Source of the DNA: CAYUCJ01 sp049282265
GTDB lineage: Bacteria > Desulfobacterota > DSM-4660 > Desulfatiglandales > Desulfatiglandaceae
NCBI GenBank assembly: GCA_049282265.1
Contig: JBAPTR010000291.1
Span: 1 to 6,636 of the forward strand
Direction: 5' to 3'
Length of the DNA: 6,636 nt
Made by a program: the position numbers and the translations under genes
Notes under the pieces: model-generated
What the model saw: the letters and a program-made list of their open reading frames with translations, nothing else
Told to the model about the DNA's origin: nothing
Database searches by the model: none
Shown: one piece after another, positions 1-4,370 of the stretch
How the letters are laid out: every line of letters starts with the position of its first letter
How positions within the stretch are numbered: position 1 is the stretch's first letter

Positions 1-75
1 AAGAGCTGGGTAGAATCGGTGCAGACCGGTGCTTACAGGGAGTGGATAGGAAAGCAATATGCAGGAAACACTTGA
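1..75 (+). CDS. rfbB: dTDP-glucose 4,6-dehydratase, C-terminal end (partial)
   Basis: The frame is open from the first base to TGA at 73-75 and encodes 24 residues. They contain WVESVQTGAYREWIGKQY, the typical carboxyl end of RfbB/RmlB (the family's W-x(4)-V-Q-[ST]-G-x-Y-x-x-W signature). RfbB is a cytoplasmic NAD-dependent short-chain dehydrogenase-type enzyme that converts dTDP-glucose to dTDP-4-keto-6-deoxyglucose, the second step of dTDP-L-rhamnose synthesis. The rest of the gene lies left of the window. The identification rests on a short stretch, but rfbA and rfbC remnants follow directly and support it. Confidence 0.85.
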   Translation, partial: KSWVESVQTGAYREWIGKQYAGNT

Positions 76-124
76 GGCATAAGGCCTTGGCTAGGGAAAT
101 CTCAGGAATGAACAAGATGGTTAA

Positions 125-129
125 GGGAG
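125..129 (+). promoter_or_regulatory. ribosome binding site of rfbA
   Basis: GGGAG lies 7 nt before the TTG at 137. It supports that TTG as the original rfbA start, because the reading from TTG (L/M-KYKGIILAG) matches the family's amino end. Confidence 0.5.
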
Positions 130-136
130 AAAACAG

Positions 137-395
137 TTGAAATACAAAGGGATCATCCTGGCGGGGGATAGCCTGGCTTGACACGGGGACCCATGAGAGC
201 CTTATGCAGGCTGCGACTTTTATCCAGGTTATTGAGGAACGACAGGAACTCATGATCTCATGTGTGGAAGAAATCGCCTATCGAATGGGATTCATCAGTT
301 CAGACCAACTGGAAAATCTTGCAAAGCCGTTACGAAAGAATGGCTATGGAAAGTATCTTCTAAGTGTCCTTGAAAGTGAGGCCGCCAGGCCGTGA
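137..395 (+). pseudogene. rfbA: glucose-1-phosphate thymidylyltransferase, internally deleted
   Basis: RfbA/RmlA makes dTDP-glucose from glucose-1-phosphate and dTTP, the first step of dTDP-rhamnose synthesis, and is normally about 290 residues. From TTG 137 the frame reads M-KYKGIILAG, the universal RfbA amino terminus and start of the nucleotide-binding loop. It then goes out of register and stops at 179-181. One frame over, from about 162, the sequence reads RGIAWLDTGTHESL, then IEERQ, EEIAYRMGFI and NGYGKYLLSVL. That is the RfbA carboxyl region, and it ends with TGA at 393-395. About 200 codons are missing, including the GGxGTRL loop remainder and the catalytic Asp residues. The join falls in GCGGGGG at 161-167, which can be read as Ala-Gly in one frame and Arg-Gly in the other, so a microhomology deletion is plausible. 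An internal ATG at 204 gives a 63-residue frame, which is only the carboxyl remnant. The original stop overlaps the rfbC start, as expected in an operon. Confidence 0.88.
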
Positions 396-943
396 AAGTA
401 ATAAAGACATCGCTTGCAGGAGTCCTGGCTATTGAACCGGATATTTTTGAGGACGACCGCGGTTATTTTCTGGAGACATACCAGGAGAAGCGCTATCGGG
501 AGATCGGTATTGATGTCCGGTTTGTCCAGGATAATCTGTCATACTCCAGGAAAGGCACATTGCGGGGGCTTCACTTCCAGCACCCAAGAGATCAGGCCAA
601 ACTGGTGCAGGTCATTCAGGGGAACGTGTATGATGTGGTTGTTGATATCCGGAAAGGATCACCGACCTATGGAAAGTGGACGGGCGTGGAACTGTCCGGA
701 GAAAACAAACGTCAATTTTTTATCCCGCCCGGGTTTGCGCATGGTTTTTGCGTTATGAGTGAATCGGCTGTGTTCAGCTACAGATGCAGCGACTATTATT
801 CTCCTGAGAGTGAGGTGGGCATCCTGTGGTCCGATCCTGATATCGGAATCGATTGGCCTGTTACCGAGCCTTTGCTTTCCAAGAAAGATAGGGAATATCC
901 TCGTCTCAAGGATGTGCCGGAAAGCCGTTTGCCAGTCTACTGA
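392..943 (+). CDS. rfbC: dTDP-4-dehydrorhamnose 3,5-epimerase
   Basis: This 183-residue protein is full length for RfbC/RmlC, a cytoplasmic cupin homodimer. It epimerises C3 and C5 of dTDP-4-keto-6-deoxyglucose on the way to dTDP-L-rhamnose for O-antigen or other surface glycans. Visible signatures are FEDDRGYFLE (19-28), QDNLS (46-50), RGLHFQ (58-63) with catalytic base His61, Lys70, the cupin stretch FIPPGFAHGF (110-119), FSYRCSDYYSPESE (128-141) with candidate catalytic Tyr130, and Asp166 in SKKDRE, the position that pairs with the His in characterised RmlC. The start is GTG at 392, in a 4-bp GTGA overlap with the rfbA stop, so translation was probably coupled to rfbA. With rfbA broken, coupling may depend on re-initiation from the rfbA carboxyl remnant. 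All key residues are intact, so the gene looks functional. Confidence 0.96.
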   Translation: MKVIKTSLAGVLAIEPDIFEDDRGYFLETYQEKRYREIGIDVRFVQDNLSYSRKGTLRGLHFQHPRDQAKLVQVIQGNVYDVVVDIRKGSPTYGKWTGVELSGENKRQFFIPPGFAHGFCVMSESAVFSYRCSDYYSPESEVGILWSDPDIGIDWPVTEPLLSKKDREYPRLKDVPESRLPVY

Positions 944-1290
944 TTTTCTCTGATATCTCTGTGTCTATTGAACGAAGTGAGCCCCGATTTGCGGGATCTT
1001 CAATTCGCTCCGACGGGCGGAGAGGTAAAATCCTGAAAATCCTTCTTACCTCATAGGGCCAGAAGATCGTGCTGGGGCGCATTGCACCGGGAACAGGCGA
1101 ACCAGATAGACCCTGGTGGATCTTGAGCATTTGCCAAAATGAAAGATTTTACCCCTACCCCATTGTCTTCCCGACTGCCGCAGGGCATGTTGTCTTTCCT
1201 GATCATTCGTCCTGATCAGGAAACCAAACAAACCCCTTCGCGTACTTTGCGCCTTCGCGGTTCAATCTTCTTCCAGATAGCTTATTACTC
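944..1290. repeat. intergenic mosaic of dispersed repeat modules, copy 1
   Basis: I see no gene in this 350-bp gap; the minus-strand open frames are shadows. It holds a GC-rich block at 978-1011 (GAGCCCCGATTTGCGGGA, related in inverse orientation to the block at 6602-6636) and a CTGGGGCGC motif near 1072. Next comes a module at 1092-1147 that matches 4779-4837 almost base for base with small gaps and contains the hairpin CATTTGCCAAAATG at 1128-1141. The 11-bp-stem hairpin follows at 1195-1223, then the GCGTACTTTGCGCCTTCGCGGTTCAA-type block at 1239-1265. The order of the last three modules also occurs, with variations, at 3784-4000 and 6303-6590. Confidence 0.75.
1195..1223. repeat. 11-bp-stem, 7-nt-loop hairpin repeat, copy H1
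   Basis: TTTCCTGATCA, loop TTCGTCC, TGATCAGGAAA form a perfect 11-bp stem. The identical core recurs at 3833-3865, and variants with paired base changes occur at 1936-1964, 5658-5686 and 6489-6519. No T-run follows, so it is not a canonical intrinsic terminator by itself. Confidence 0.85.
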
Positions 1291-1319
1291 TTGACGCCTG
1301 TTTCCGGTTTGCGTATGAT
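1291..1319 (+). promoter_or_regulatory. sigma70-type promoter of the RHH/RelE-like TA operon
   Basis: TTGACG (1291-1296), a 17-bp spacer, and TATGAT (1314-1319) are each one base from consensus. Predicted transcription begins near 1326, about 20 nt before the antitoxin ATG. It lies just downstream of the repeat block that ends near 1265, so the TA operon has its own promoter. Confidence 0.75.
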
Positions 1320-1332
1320 AGGAACAAATGCC

Positions 1333-1339
1333 AAGGAGG
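1333..1339 (+). promoter_or_regulatory. ribosome binding site that fixes the antitoxin start
   Basis: AAGGAGG is a full anti-16S match 6 nt before ATG 1346. An in-frame ATG at 1328 lies upstream of this site and overlaps it with coding sequence, so 1346 is the better start. Confidence 0.8.
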
Positions 1340-1345
1340 TTTGTT

Positions 1346-1603
1346 ATGCCTAAAACTCGTCTCAATGTAAGTCTAGACCAGGACCTCGCCGAGTTCGCCA
1401 AGGTCTTTGCTGCTGAAAATCGCACGTCGGTGGCGGATATGGTCACGCAATACCTGCTGGCCCTTAAGCGGCGTGTCGACGGCGAAAGTATGGAAAAGAT
1501 TCTTGCGCACCCGGCCTTCCAGCAGGCTATGGAAGAAGTTCAGGCCAAACTGCGTACCGGAACCGCACAGTGGCATTCATACGAAGAGGTCTTCGAGGAC
1601 TGA
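1346..1603 (+). CDS. ribbon-helix-helix-type antitoxin (DUF6364-like)
   Basis: This is an 85-residue protein from ATG 1346. The amino end, MPKTRLNVSLDQDLAEFAKVFAAENRTSVADMVTQYL (broken here: RLNVSLD strand, helix to FAAEN, then TSVADMV helix), has the ribbon-helix-helix layout used to bind operator DNA as a dimer. The acidic carboxyl end (residues about 55-85, ending SYEEVFED) is the expected disordered or helical segment that wraps the toxin. It is the first gene of a two-gene operon. Its TGA overlaps the toxin ATG (TGATG at 1601-1605), giving translational coupling. Autorepression at the promoter 1291-1319 is likely from family behaviour. Family naming is by recollection of DUF6364-type antitoxins; the RHH fold and antitoxin role are more secure than the exact family. 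Confidence 0.8.
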   Translation: MPKTRLNVSLDQDLAEFAKVFAAENRTSVADMVTQYLLALKRRVDGESMEKILAHPAFQQAMEEVQAKLRTGTAQWHSYEEVFED

Positions 1604-1914
1604 TGGAAACCAGATTTGAAGCCGCTTTCCTGAAGGCCGTTAAAAAGCACGCTTCGATCAAGAAACTGGTCAAGAAAAAGGTCGATATGATCATTCAAAA
1701 CCCCATTGGCGTTGGCGAACCGTTGAAGGGTAATTGGCAGGGATTCTATTCTTGTCCGGTGAAGCGGAATTTTATCATCATCTATCTGTACTGCGAAGTG
1801 TGCCGGAAAAAAAACGACGACACTGTCGTAGCCTGTTCGGATTGCAGGGAAACACCGGACAAGACCATCAAGTTCGTTCTGCTCGGTCCTCATAACGATG
1901 CCTATGGGATATAG
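1603..1914 (+). CDS. RelE/ParE-superfamily toxin with two CxxC pairs
   Basis: This is a 103-residue basic protein starting at ATG 1603, overlapping the antitoxin stop by one base. It follows the RelE/ParE pattern: an amino helical part (FEAAFLKAVKKHASIKKLV), the substrate-region motif NPIGVGEPLKGNWQGFYSCPV (residues 33-53, of which GEPLKG is the family's 'PLKG' turn), a beta strand RNFIIIYLY, and the ending IKFVLLGPHNDAY (89-101), close to the 'GPHDEVY' end of RelE-type mRNA interferases. Between the last two strands sit C64xxC67 and C78xxC81, separated by ten residues, a zinc-ribbon-like arrangement; a further Cys is at 51. Known members act as ribosome-dependent mRNA endonucleases or gyrase poisons; which applies here cannot be told. 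An upstream in-frame ATG at 1570 lies inside the antitoxin and has no ribosome site, so it was not used. A hairpin repeat begins about 12 nt after the stop. Confidence 0.85.
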   Translation: METRFEAAFLKAVKKHASIKKLVKKKVDMIIQNPIGVGEPLKGNWQGFYSCPVKRNFIIIYLYCEVCRKKNDDTVVACSDCRETPDKTIKFVLLGPHNDAYGI

Positions 1915-1925
1915 AAATCGATAGG

Positions 1926-1972
1926 CGGATTGCTTTTTCTCAGCTTTGTTAGGAAGCTGAGAAAGGAACAAT
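1926..1972. repeat. hairpin repeat copy H4 after the RelE-like toxin
   Basis: The core stem is TTTCTCAGCTT (1936-1946), loop TGTTAGG, AAGCTGAGAAA (1954-1964), 11 bp perfect. Outer bases ATTG (1929-1932) and CAAT (1968-1971) can extend the stem across a small bulge. It matches 5648-5694 closely, including the flanks GATTGCTTTTTCTCAG and CAATA. It may end the TA transcript, but no long U-tract follows. Confidence 0.8.
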
Positions 1973-1974
1973 AA

Positions 1975-2139
1975 ATCCCAAGAAATCTGATTGATCCTGT
2001 CAAAAAAAGCCTTTACCAGAGAATAACCGATGAAATAGTAGAAGCACACCAGACAGATTCACCCCGTGAAATTGACGATATTCATAAGGAAGTATACCCC
2101 GCATGTCCGGTGAAACGGTTTTTGCCGCTGTTTCCTCAG
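1975..2139 (+). other. start-less open frame, possible gene remnant
   Basis: After the hairpin, the frame through 1984 stays open from a TAA at 1972 to about 2236. From 1987 it reads LIDPVKKSLYQRITDEIVEAH and then REIDDIHKEVYP. This looks compositionally protein-like up to about 2095, before the frame enters GC-rich repeat sequence. There is no ATG, GTG or TTG start and no ribosome site, and I do not recognise a family. It could be the remnant of a gene cut off by the upstream repeat, or chance. Confidence 0.25.
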
Positions 2140-2292
2140 GGTAGCTTCAGGGGATGGTGCTGGGGTGCCTTAGCCTGTCGAAGATGCCGCCTGCGCTGTC
2201 GTTCAATTCTTCGCAGAAGACGAGCGCAGCGAATATAACTGGGGCGGTTCAATTTGTTACCACCCGCTTGTCCCGCTTCCGCTCACAAGAAA
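2140..2292. repeat. intergenic repeat modules upstream of the first DUF433 gene
   Basis: It contains GGGGATGGTGCTGGGGTGCC (2153-2172; compare 4885-4902). The 19-mer GCCTGTCGAAGATGCCGCC at 2173-2191 recurs exactly at 5713-5731 and 6378-6396. An imperfect hairpin pairs CTGCGCT near 2191 with AGCGCAG near 2224. AACTGGGGCGGTTCAAT near 2237 and CCCGCTTGTCCCGCTTCCGCTC (2268 on, in two related forms at 4985 and 6602) complete it. CGCTTGTC (2270-2277) and GACAAGCG (2295-2302) are an 8-bp inverted pair whose right arm overlaps the -35 box below. Confidence 0.65.
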
Positions 2293-2321
2293 TTGACAAG
2301 CGAGTCGTCTGCAAGTAACAT
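2293..2321 (+). promoter_or_regulatory. promoter of the first DUF433/DUF5615 operon
   Basis: TTGACA (2293-2298, consensus), a 17-bp spacer, and TAACAT (2316-2321, four of six consensus bases). Predicted start of transcription is near 2328, leaving about 17 nt before the TTG at 2345. The -35 lies within the right arm of an inverted pair shared with the repeat, so the repeat edge may contribute promoter sequence. Confidence 0.65.
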
Positions 2322-2344
2322 GAGAACAGCTTTTTCAGGGGGAT

Positions 2345-2575
2345 TTGACTCCAACCGGTCGAATTGAGATTAATCCAAAAGTTTGCAATGGCAGGCCTGT
2401 GATCAAAGGAACACGCATCCCTGTCTCGGTTATTTTGGAACAGATAGCAGCGGGTGAATCCTGGGACACGTTACTCGCCGGCTACCCCGAATTGACGAAA
2501 AAAGACTTACAGGCAGCTTTGCTTTACGCTAAGGCGTCCCTTGATCACACAGAAATCAGAACTTCCCATGCCTGA
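2345..2575 (+). CDS. DUF433-family antitoxin (1)
   Basis: This 76-residue protein has the DUF433 signature near its start: RIEINPKVCNGRPVIKGTRI (6-25) followed by PVSVILEQIAAGES and the helical YPELTKKDLQAALLYAKA. DUF433 proteins are small winged-helix-like antitoxins that usually pair with DUF5615 PIN-like toxins, and a DUF5615 gene follows here. The only in-frame start is TTG 2345, because the frame is closed by TGA at 2321-2323. AGGGGGA at 2337-2343 lies unusually close to it (1-2 nt), so translation may be weak or the transcript nearly leaderless. The last codons overlap the toxin ATG at 2568. The antitoxin looks intact although its toxin is broken, leaving an orphan antitoxin that could still repress or neutralise related modules such as the pair at 5125-5696. 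Confidence 0.88.
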   Translation: MTPTGRIEINPKVCNGRPVIKGTRIPVSVILEQIAAGESWDTLLAGYPELTKKDLQAALLYAKASLDHTEIRTSHA

Positions 2576-2812
2576 ACCCTTTAGGTTGTATTTGGATCAA
2601 ATGTTTGCAGTGGATGTAGCCCAAGCTTTGCGACGTGAAGGTCACGACGTTATGCGCGCGTCGGAAGTCGGCCAGGCTCGTTCAGACCTACCACATCCGA
2701 AAACGCAGTGAAGCTTCTCCGACCATTCTTGCGTGTTCACTCTTCGGGGCAATTCAAAGATCATCTTGTCATCGTCTCGCCAAAGCGTTCAAAATGGGTT
2801 CGCACGGCATAG
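2568..2812 (+). pseudogene. DUF5615 PIN-like toxin with internal deletion and frameshift
   Basis: From ATG 2568, overlapping the DUF433 end by 8 bp, the frame reads MPEPFRLYLDQMFAVDVAQA then LRREGHDVMRASEVGQARSD. This is a clear DUF5615 amino half, with the first acidic residue at Asp10. It then runs out of frame to TGA 2709-2711, giving only 47 residues. In another frame from about 2684 the text resumes as RPTTSENAVKLLRPFLRVHS then GQFKDHLVIVSPKRSKWVRT and a TAG at 2810-2812. I recognise this as the carboxyl half of the same family. The family's central segment ('ILVTLDEHFGDW...HPGVIRLKV', with the second acidic centre) is absent, an estimated 40-45 codons. The toxin should therefore be inactive. 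The identification of the carboxyl half is from memory of family members and would need a profile search. Confidence 0.8.
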
Positions 2813-3012
2813 ATTCAAAATGTATCGTACAACCAGACCTCGGACATATGGCCGCTATTGCTTTTATATATGATGTTCCTCTGGACAACGTCCCATATTT
2901 CCTCAAATCCTATTGCGCTATTGAATTTTAAAAGAGTGTCCCACTCCCACAAACACACCAGGCAGACGTTTTTTTCTTGACTGCACTTTTTATATAGATT
3001 ACCCTTTCTCCG
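2813..3012. other. AT-rich gap before the HTH-receiver gene
   Basis: No convincing gene. One frame stays open to TAA at 2929-2931 and reads MAAIAFIYDVPLDNVPYFLK near its end, but it continues out of the toxin pseudogene in the wrong register and has no ribosome site; I do not recognise it. A weak promoter candidate is TTGACT (2977-2982), a 17-bp spacer, and TACCCT (3000-3005). A T-rich run at 2969-2976 precedes it. Confidence 0.3.
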
Positions 3013-3048
3013 ATTTCACCATATTCCCCAATTTCACCATATTCACCA
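3013..3048 (+). repeat. 18-bp tandem repeat upstream of the regulator
   Basis: ATTTCACCATATTCCCCA at 3013-3030 is followed directly by ATTTCACCATATTCACCA at 3031-3048, differing at one base. The pair lies 38 nt before the GTG start of the HTH-receiver gene and just downstream of the weak promoter candidate. Direct repeats with a period near two helix turns fit an operator for a small HTH protein, possibly its own gene product. A simple-sequence origin is also possible. Confidence 0.6.
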
Positions 3049-3086
3049 CTTTGGACACGAGCATCTGAGGAAGGATTCCTGAGCAG

Positions 3087-3641
3087 GTGAAACACGAAGC
3101 CTTTACCATACCTCAAGCTGCAAAACTTTGCGGTGTCAGCAGGTGGACAATCAGAAACCTGGTGACGTCAGGCAAACTGAAGGCATCGCGAACTCATGGC
3201 GGACATTACAGAATCCTCGGAAAAGACTTGCAATCATTTCTCCAGGAAAACAATTTGTTTTCCCATCAACAATCCGCCACGAAAAAGATCCTGATTGCAG
3301 ATGACAATCCCAAAATCAGAACGCTTTTGGGAAAAGTGCTCTCTCGCAACGGTTATGAATTGGACTATGCAATCGATGGCTTTGAAACAGGGGTAAAAGT
3401 AATAAAATTCAACCCGGATATCCTAATTCTAGACCTGATTATGCCAAAAGTGGATGGGTTTGAAGTTTGCCGGCGGCTAAAAGCGGATCCCGATACTGCG
3501 GGCATAAAGATCATCGCCATTTCAGGCTTTTCCACCGAAGAAAACAGGCAGCGGATTCTCGATTGCGGGGCTGATCTTTTTCTTGAAAAACCGTTAGACA
3601 TAAAAAAGTTGCAGATGGAGGTTGAGCGTCTTCTCGCCTAG
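3087..3641 (+). CDS. excisionase-type HTH fused to a response-regulator receiver domain
   Basis: This 184-residue soluble protein starts at GTG 3087, with GAGGAAGGA at 3067-3075 as ribosome site. Residues 6-55 are an excisionase/MerR-like winged HTH: FTIPQAAKLCGVSRWTIRNL, then SGKLKASRTHGGHYRI and DLQSFL. Residues 56-65 are a linker. Residues 66-184 are a CheY-like receiver: KKILIADDNP with acid pair Asp72-Asp73, DILILDLIMPKVDG with phospho-acceptor Asp116, IIAISGF with switch Ser146, and EKPLD with Lys168. All phosphorylation residues are present, so it should be switched by a histidine kinase. No kinase lies in the window, so it is an orphan regulator. The order is the reverse of most response regulators, where the receiver comes first. 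It stands alone between TA modules and may control genes here or elsewhere; the tandem repeat at 3013-3048 is a candidate site. Downstream is a long inverted repeat. Confidence 0.92.
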   Translation: MKHEAFTIPQAAKLCGVSRWTIRNLVTSGKLKASRTHGGHYRILGKDLQSFLQENNLFSHQQSATKKILIADDNPKIRTLLGKVLSRNGYELDYAIDGFETGVKVIKFNPDILILDLIMPKVDGFEVCRRLKADPDTAGIKIIAISGFSTEENRQRILDCGADLFLEKPLDIKKLQMEVERLLA

Positions 3642-3659
3642 AGGGTAGCGCGAGAATGA

Positions 3660-3725
3660 GTCCCCGGAACTTGCTCTAAGAACAGATACATCTCAGGAAC
3701 GTCCTTAGCAGGAACTTCCGGGGAC
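3660..3725. repeat. 66-bp imperfect palindrome after the regulator
   Basis: GTCCCCGGAA (3660-3669) and TTCCGGGGAC (3716-3725) are perfect 10-bp inverted arms. Inside them CTTGCT and AGCAGGAAC can extend the pairing. It begins 18 nt after the stop codon. It may be a terminator-like or palindromic mobile (REP or MITE-like) element; no T-run follows the right arm, so a classical rho-independent terminator is not supported. No second copy is visible in the window. Confidence 0.6.
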
Positions 3726-3783
3726 CGCAAAACAACAACTTGCTCAATAAAAAGAGTTGGTTACATGATTCAACAACCTGTAA

Positions 3784-4000
3784 CTCAAGGGGCGGAGCTG
3801 TCCGGACACGCCACTGCCCAAAGGACATGTTGTTTTTCCTGATCATTCGTCCTGATCAGGAAAAAATCCCCCTTTGCGTCCTTAGCGCCTTAGCGGTTCA
3901 ATTTCTTTGCCATTACGCCTTAGCGGTTCAGAAACAAAATAACATAACCACCAACCATTACACACCCACGGAGAATAGAAGCATTTGTCAAAATGAAAGT
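3784..4000. repeat. intergenic mosaic of dispersed repeat modules, copy 2
   Basis: The gap between the regulator and vapB has no gene; an open frame at 3740-4048 is a repeat shadow. It contains the palindrome TGTCCGGACA (3799-3808) and GGACATGTTG before hairpin H2 (3833-3865). GCGTCCTTAGCGCCTTAGCGG follows. CGCCTTAGCGGTTCA occurs twice, at 3886-3900 and 3916-3930 (30-bp period). The small hairpin module CATTTGTCAAAATG is at 3982-3995. Compared with copy 1, the CATTT module here lies after, not before, the large hairpin. Confidence 0.75.
3833..3865. repeat. hairpin repeat copy H2
   Basis: TTTTTCCTGATCA, loop TTCGTCC, TGATCAGGAAAAA form a 13-bp perfect stem. The core is identical to H1 at 1195-1223, but here two further T:A pairs extend it. 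This argues that pairing rather than raw sequence is retained. Confidence 0.85.
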
Positions 4001-4044
4001 TCTGGCCCCCTGCCACCCTGCACGAGTTTAGTAAGAAATAAGGA

Positions 4045-4081
4045 TTGACAAAATCTTACCTTAAATGTAAGCTAACGTAAG
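4045..4081 (+). promoter_or_regulatory. vapBC promoter with overlapping CTTAC/GTAAG operator candidate
   Basis: TTGACA (4045-4050, consensus), a 17-bp spacer, and TAAGCT (4068-4073). Three copies of a pentamer overlap it: CTTAC (4055-4059, inverted), GTAAG (4067-4071) and GTAAG (4077-4081). The last two are 10 bp apart, one helix turn; a further GTAAG lies at 4031-4035. Such sites over the -10 suit autorepression by the AbrB-type VapB or the VapBC complex, as is usual for the family. Confidence 0.65.
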
Positions 4082-4109
4082 TCTAAATATTAATCACTGG
4101 GGTAAACCA

Positions 4110-4370
4110 ATGGAAACCATATCTTCTACAGTCACATCAAAAGGGCAGGTTGTCATACCTAAAAGACTCAGGGAAAAATATGGGATACGTTCGGCCACAT
4201 TGATTCGCTGGATAGAGAAGGATCAAGGTATTTTGATGATACCCGAGTCCGAAGATCCGATTGTGGCGGTGCGAGGGATGTTCAAAGGATCGGGGATATT
4301 GCAGGCCTATTTGAAAGAAAAAAGACTCGACAAACAACGGGAGGATAAGCAGGTTGGAAAGACCAAATAG
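4110..4370 (+). CDS. vapB: VapB antitoxin, SpoVT/AbrB (MazE-like) fold
   Basis: This 86-residue protein has the swapped-hairpin AbrB DNA-binding motif at its amino end: STVTSKGQVVIPKRLREKYG (6-25), continuing SATLIRWIEKDQGILMIPES (about 28-47). The basic, charged tail (YLKEKRLDKQREDKQVGKTK) is the probable toxin-binding and neutralising segment. ATG 4110 is preceded by GGGG at about 4099. The gene overlaps vapC by 17 bp in a different frame, the usual layout for coupled VapBC expression. It would bind VapC to block its nuclease and bind the operator at 4055-4081. Confidence 0.9.
   Translation: METISSTVTSKGQVVIPKRLREKYGIRSATLIRWIEKDQGILMIPESEDPIVAVRGMFKGSGILQAYLKEKRLDKQREDKQVGKTK

Noticed and set aside
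414..953. Plus-strand open frames overlapping rfbC
   Set aside because: They lie in the wrong frame within a full-length, motif-complete rfbC and have no ribosome sites.
1195..1223. Hairpins as intrinsic transcription terminators
   Set aside because: The stems are strong, but none of the five copies has a clear U-run directly after the right arm, and H1 and H2 lie far from the nearest upstream stop codon.
906..1231. Minus-strand open frames after rfbC
   Set aside because: They fall on the rfbC end and dispersed repeats, with no recognisable protein and no start signals.
1540..2049. 169-codon minus-strand open frame across the RelE-like toxin
   Set aside because: It is antisense to a clear toxin gene and then reads through hairpin H4; composition and motifs do not suggest a protein.
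2635..2931. 98-codon plus-strand frame through the DUF5615 remnant
   Set aside because: It is the third frame of the broken toxin, with no ribosome site; the real family text is in the other two frames.
3087..3300. Phage excisionase gene marking a prophage
   Set aside because: The HTH is fused to a complete receiver domain, and no phage or integrase genes are nearby.
3740..4048. 102-codon frame in the gap before vapB
   Set aside because: It translates hairpin H2 and repeat blocks that recur at other sites in other frames.
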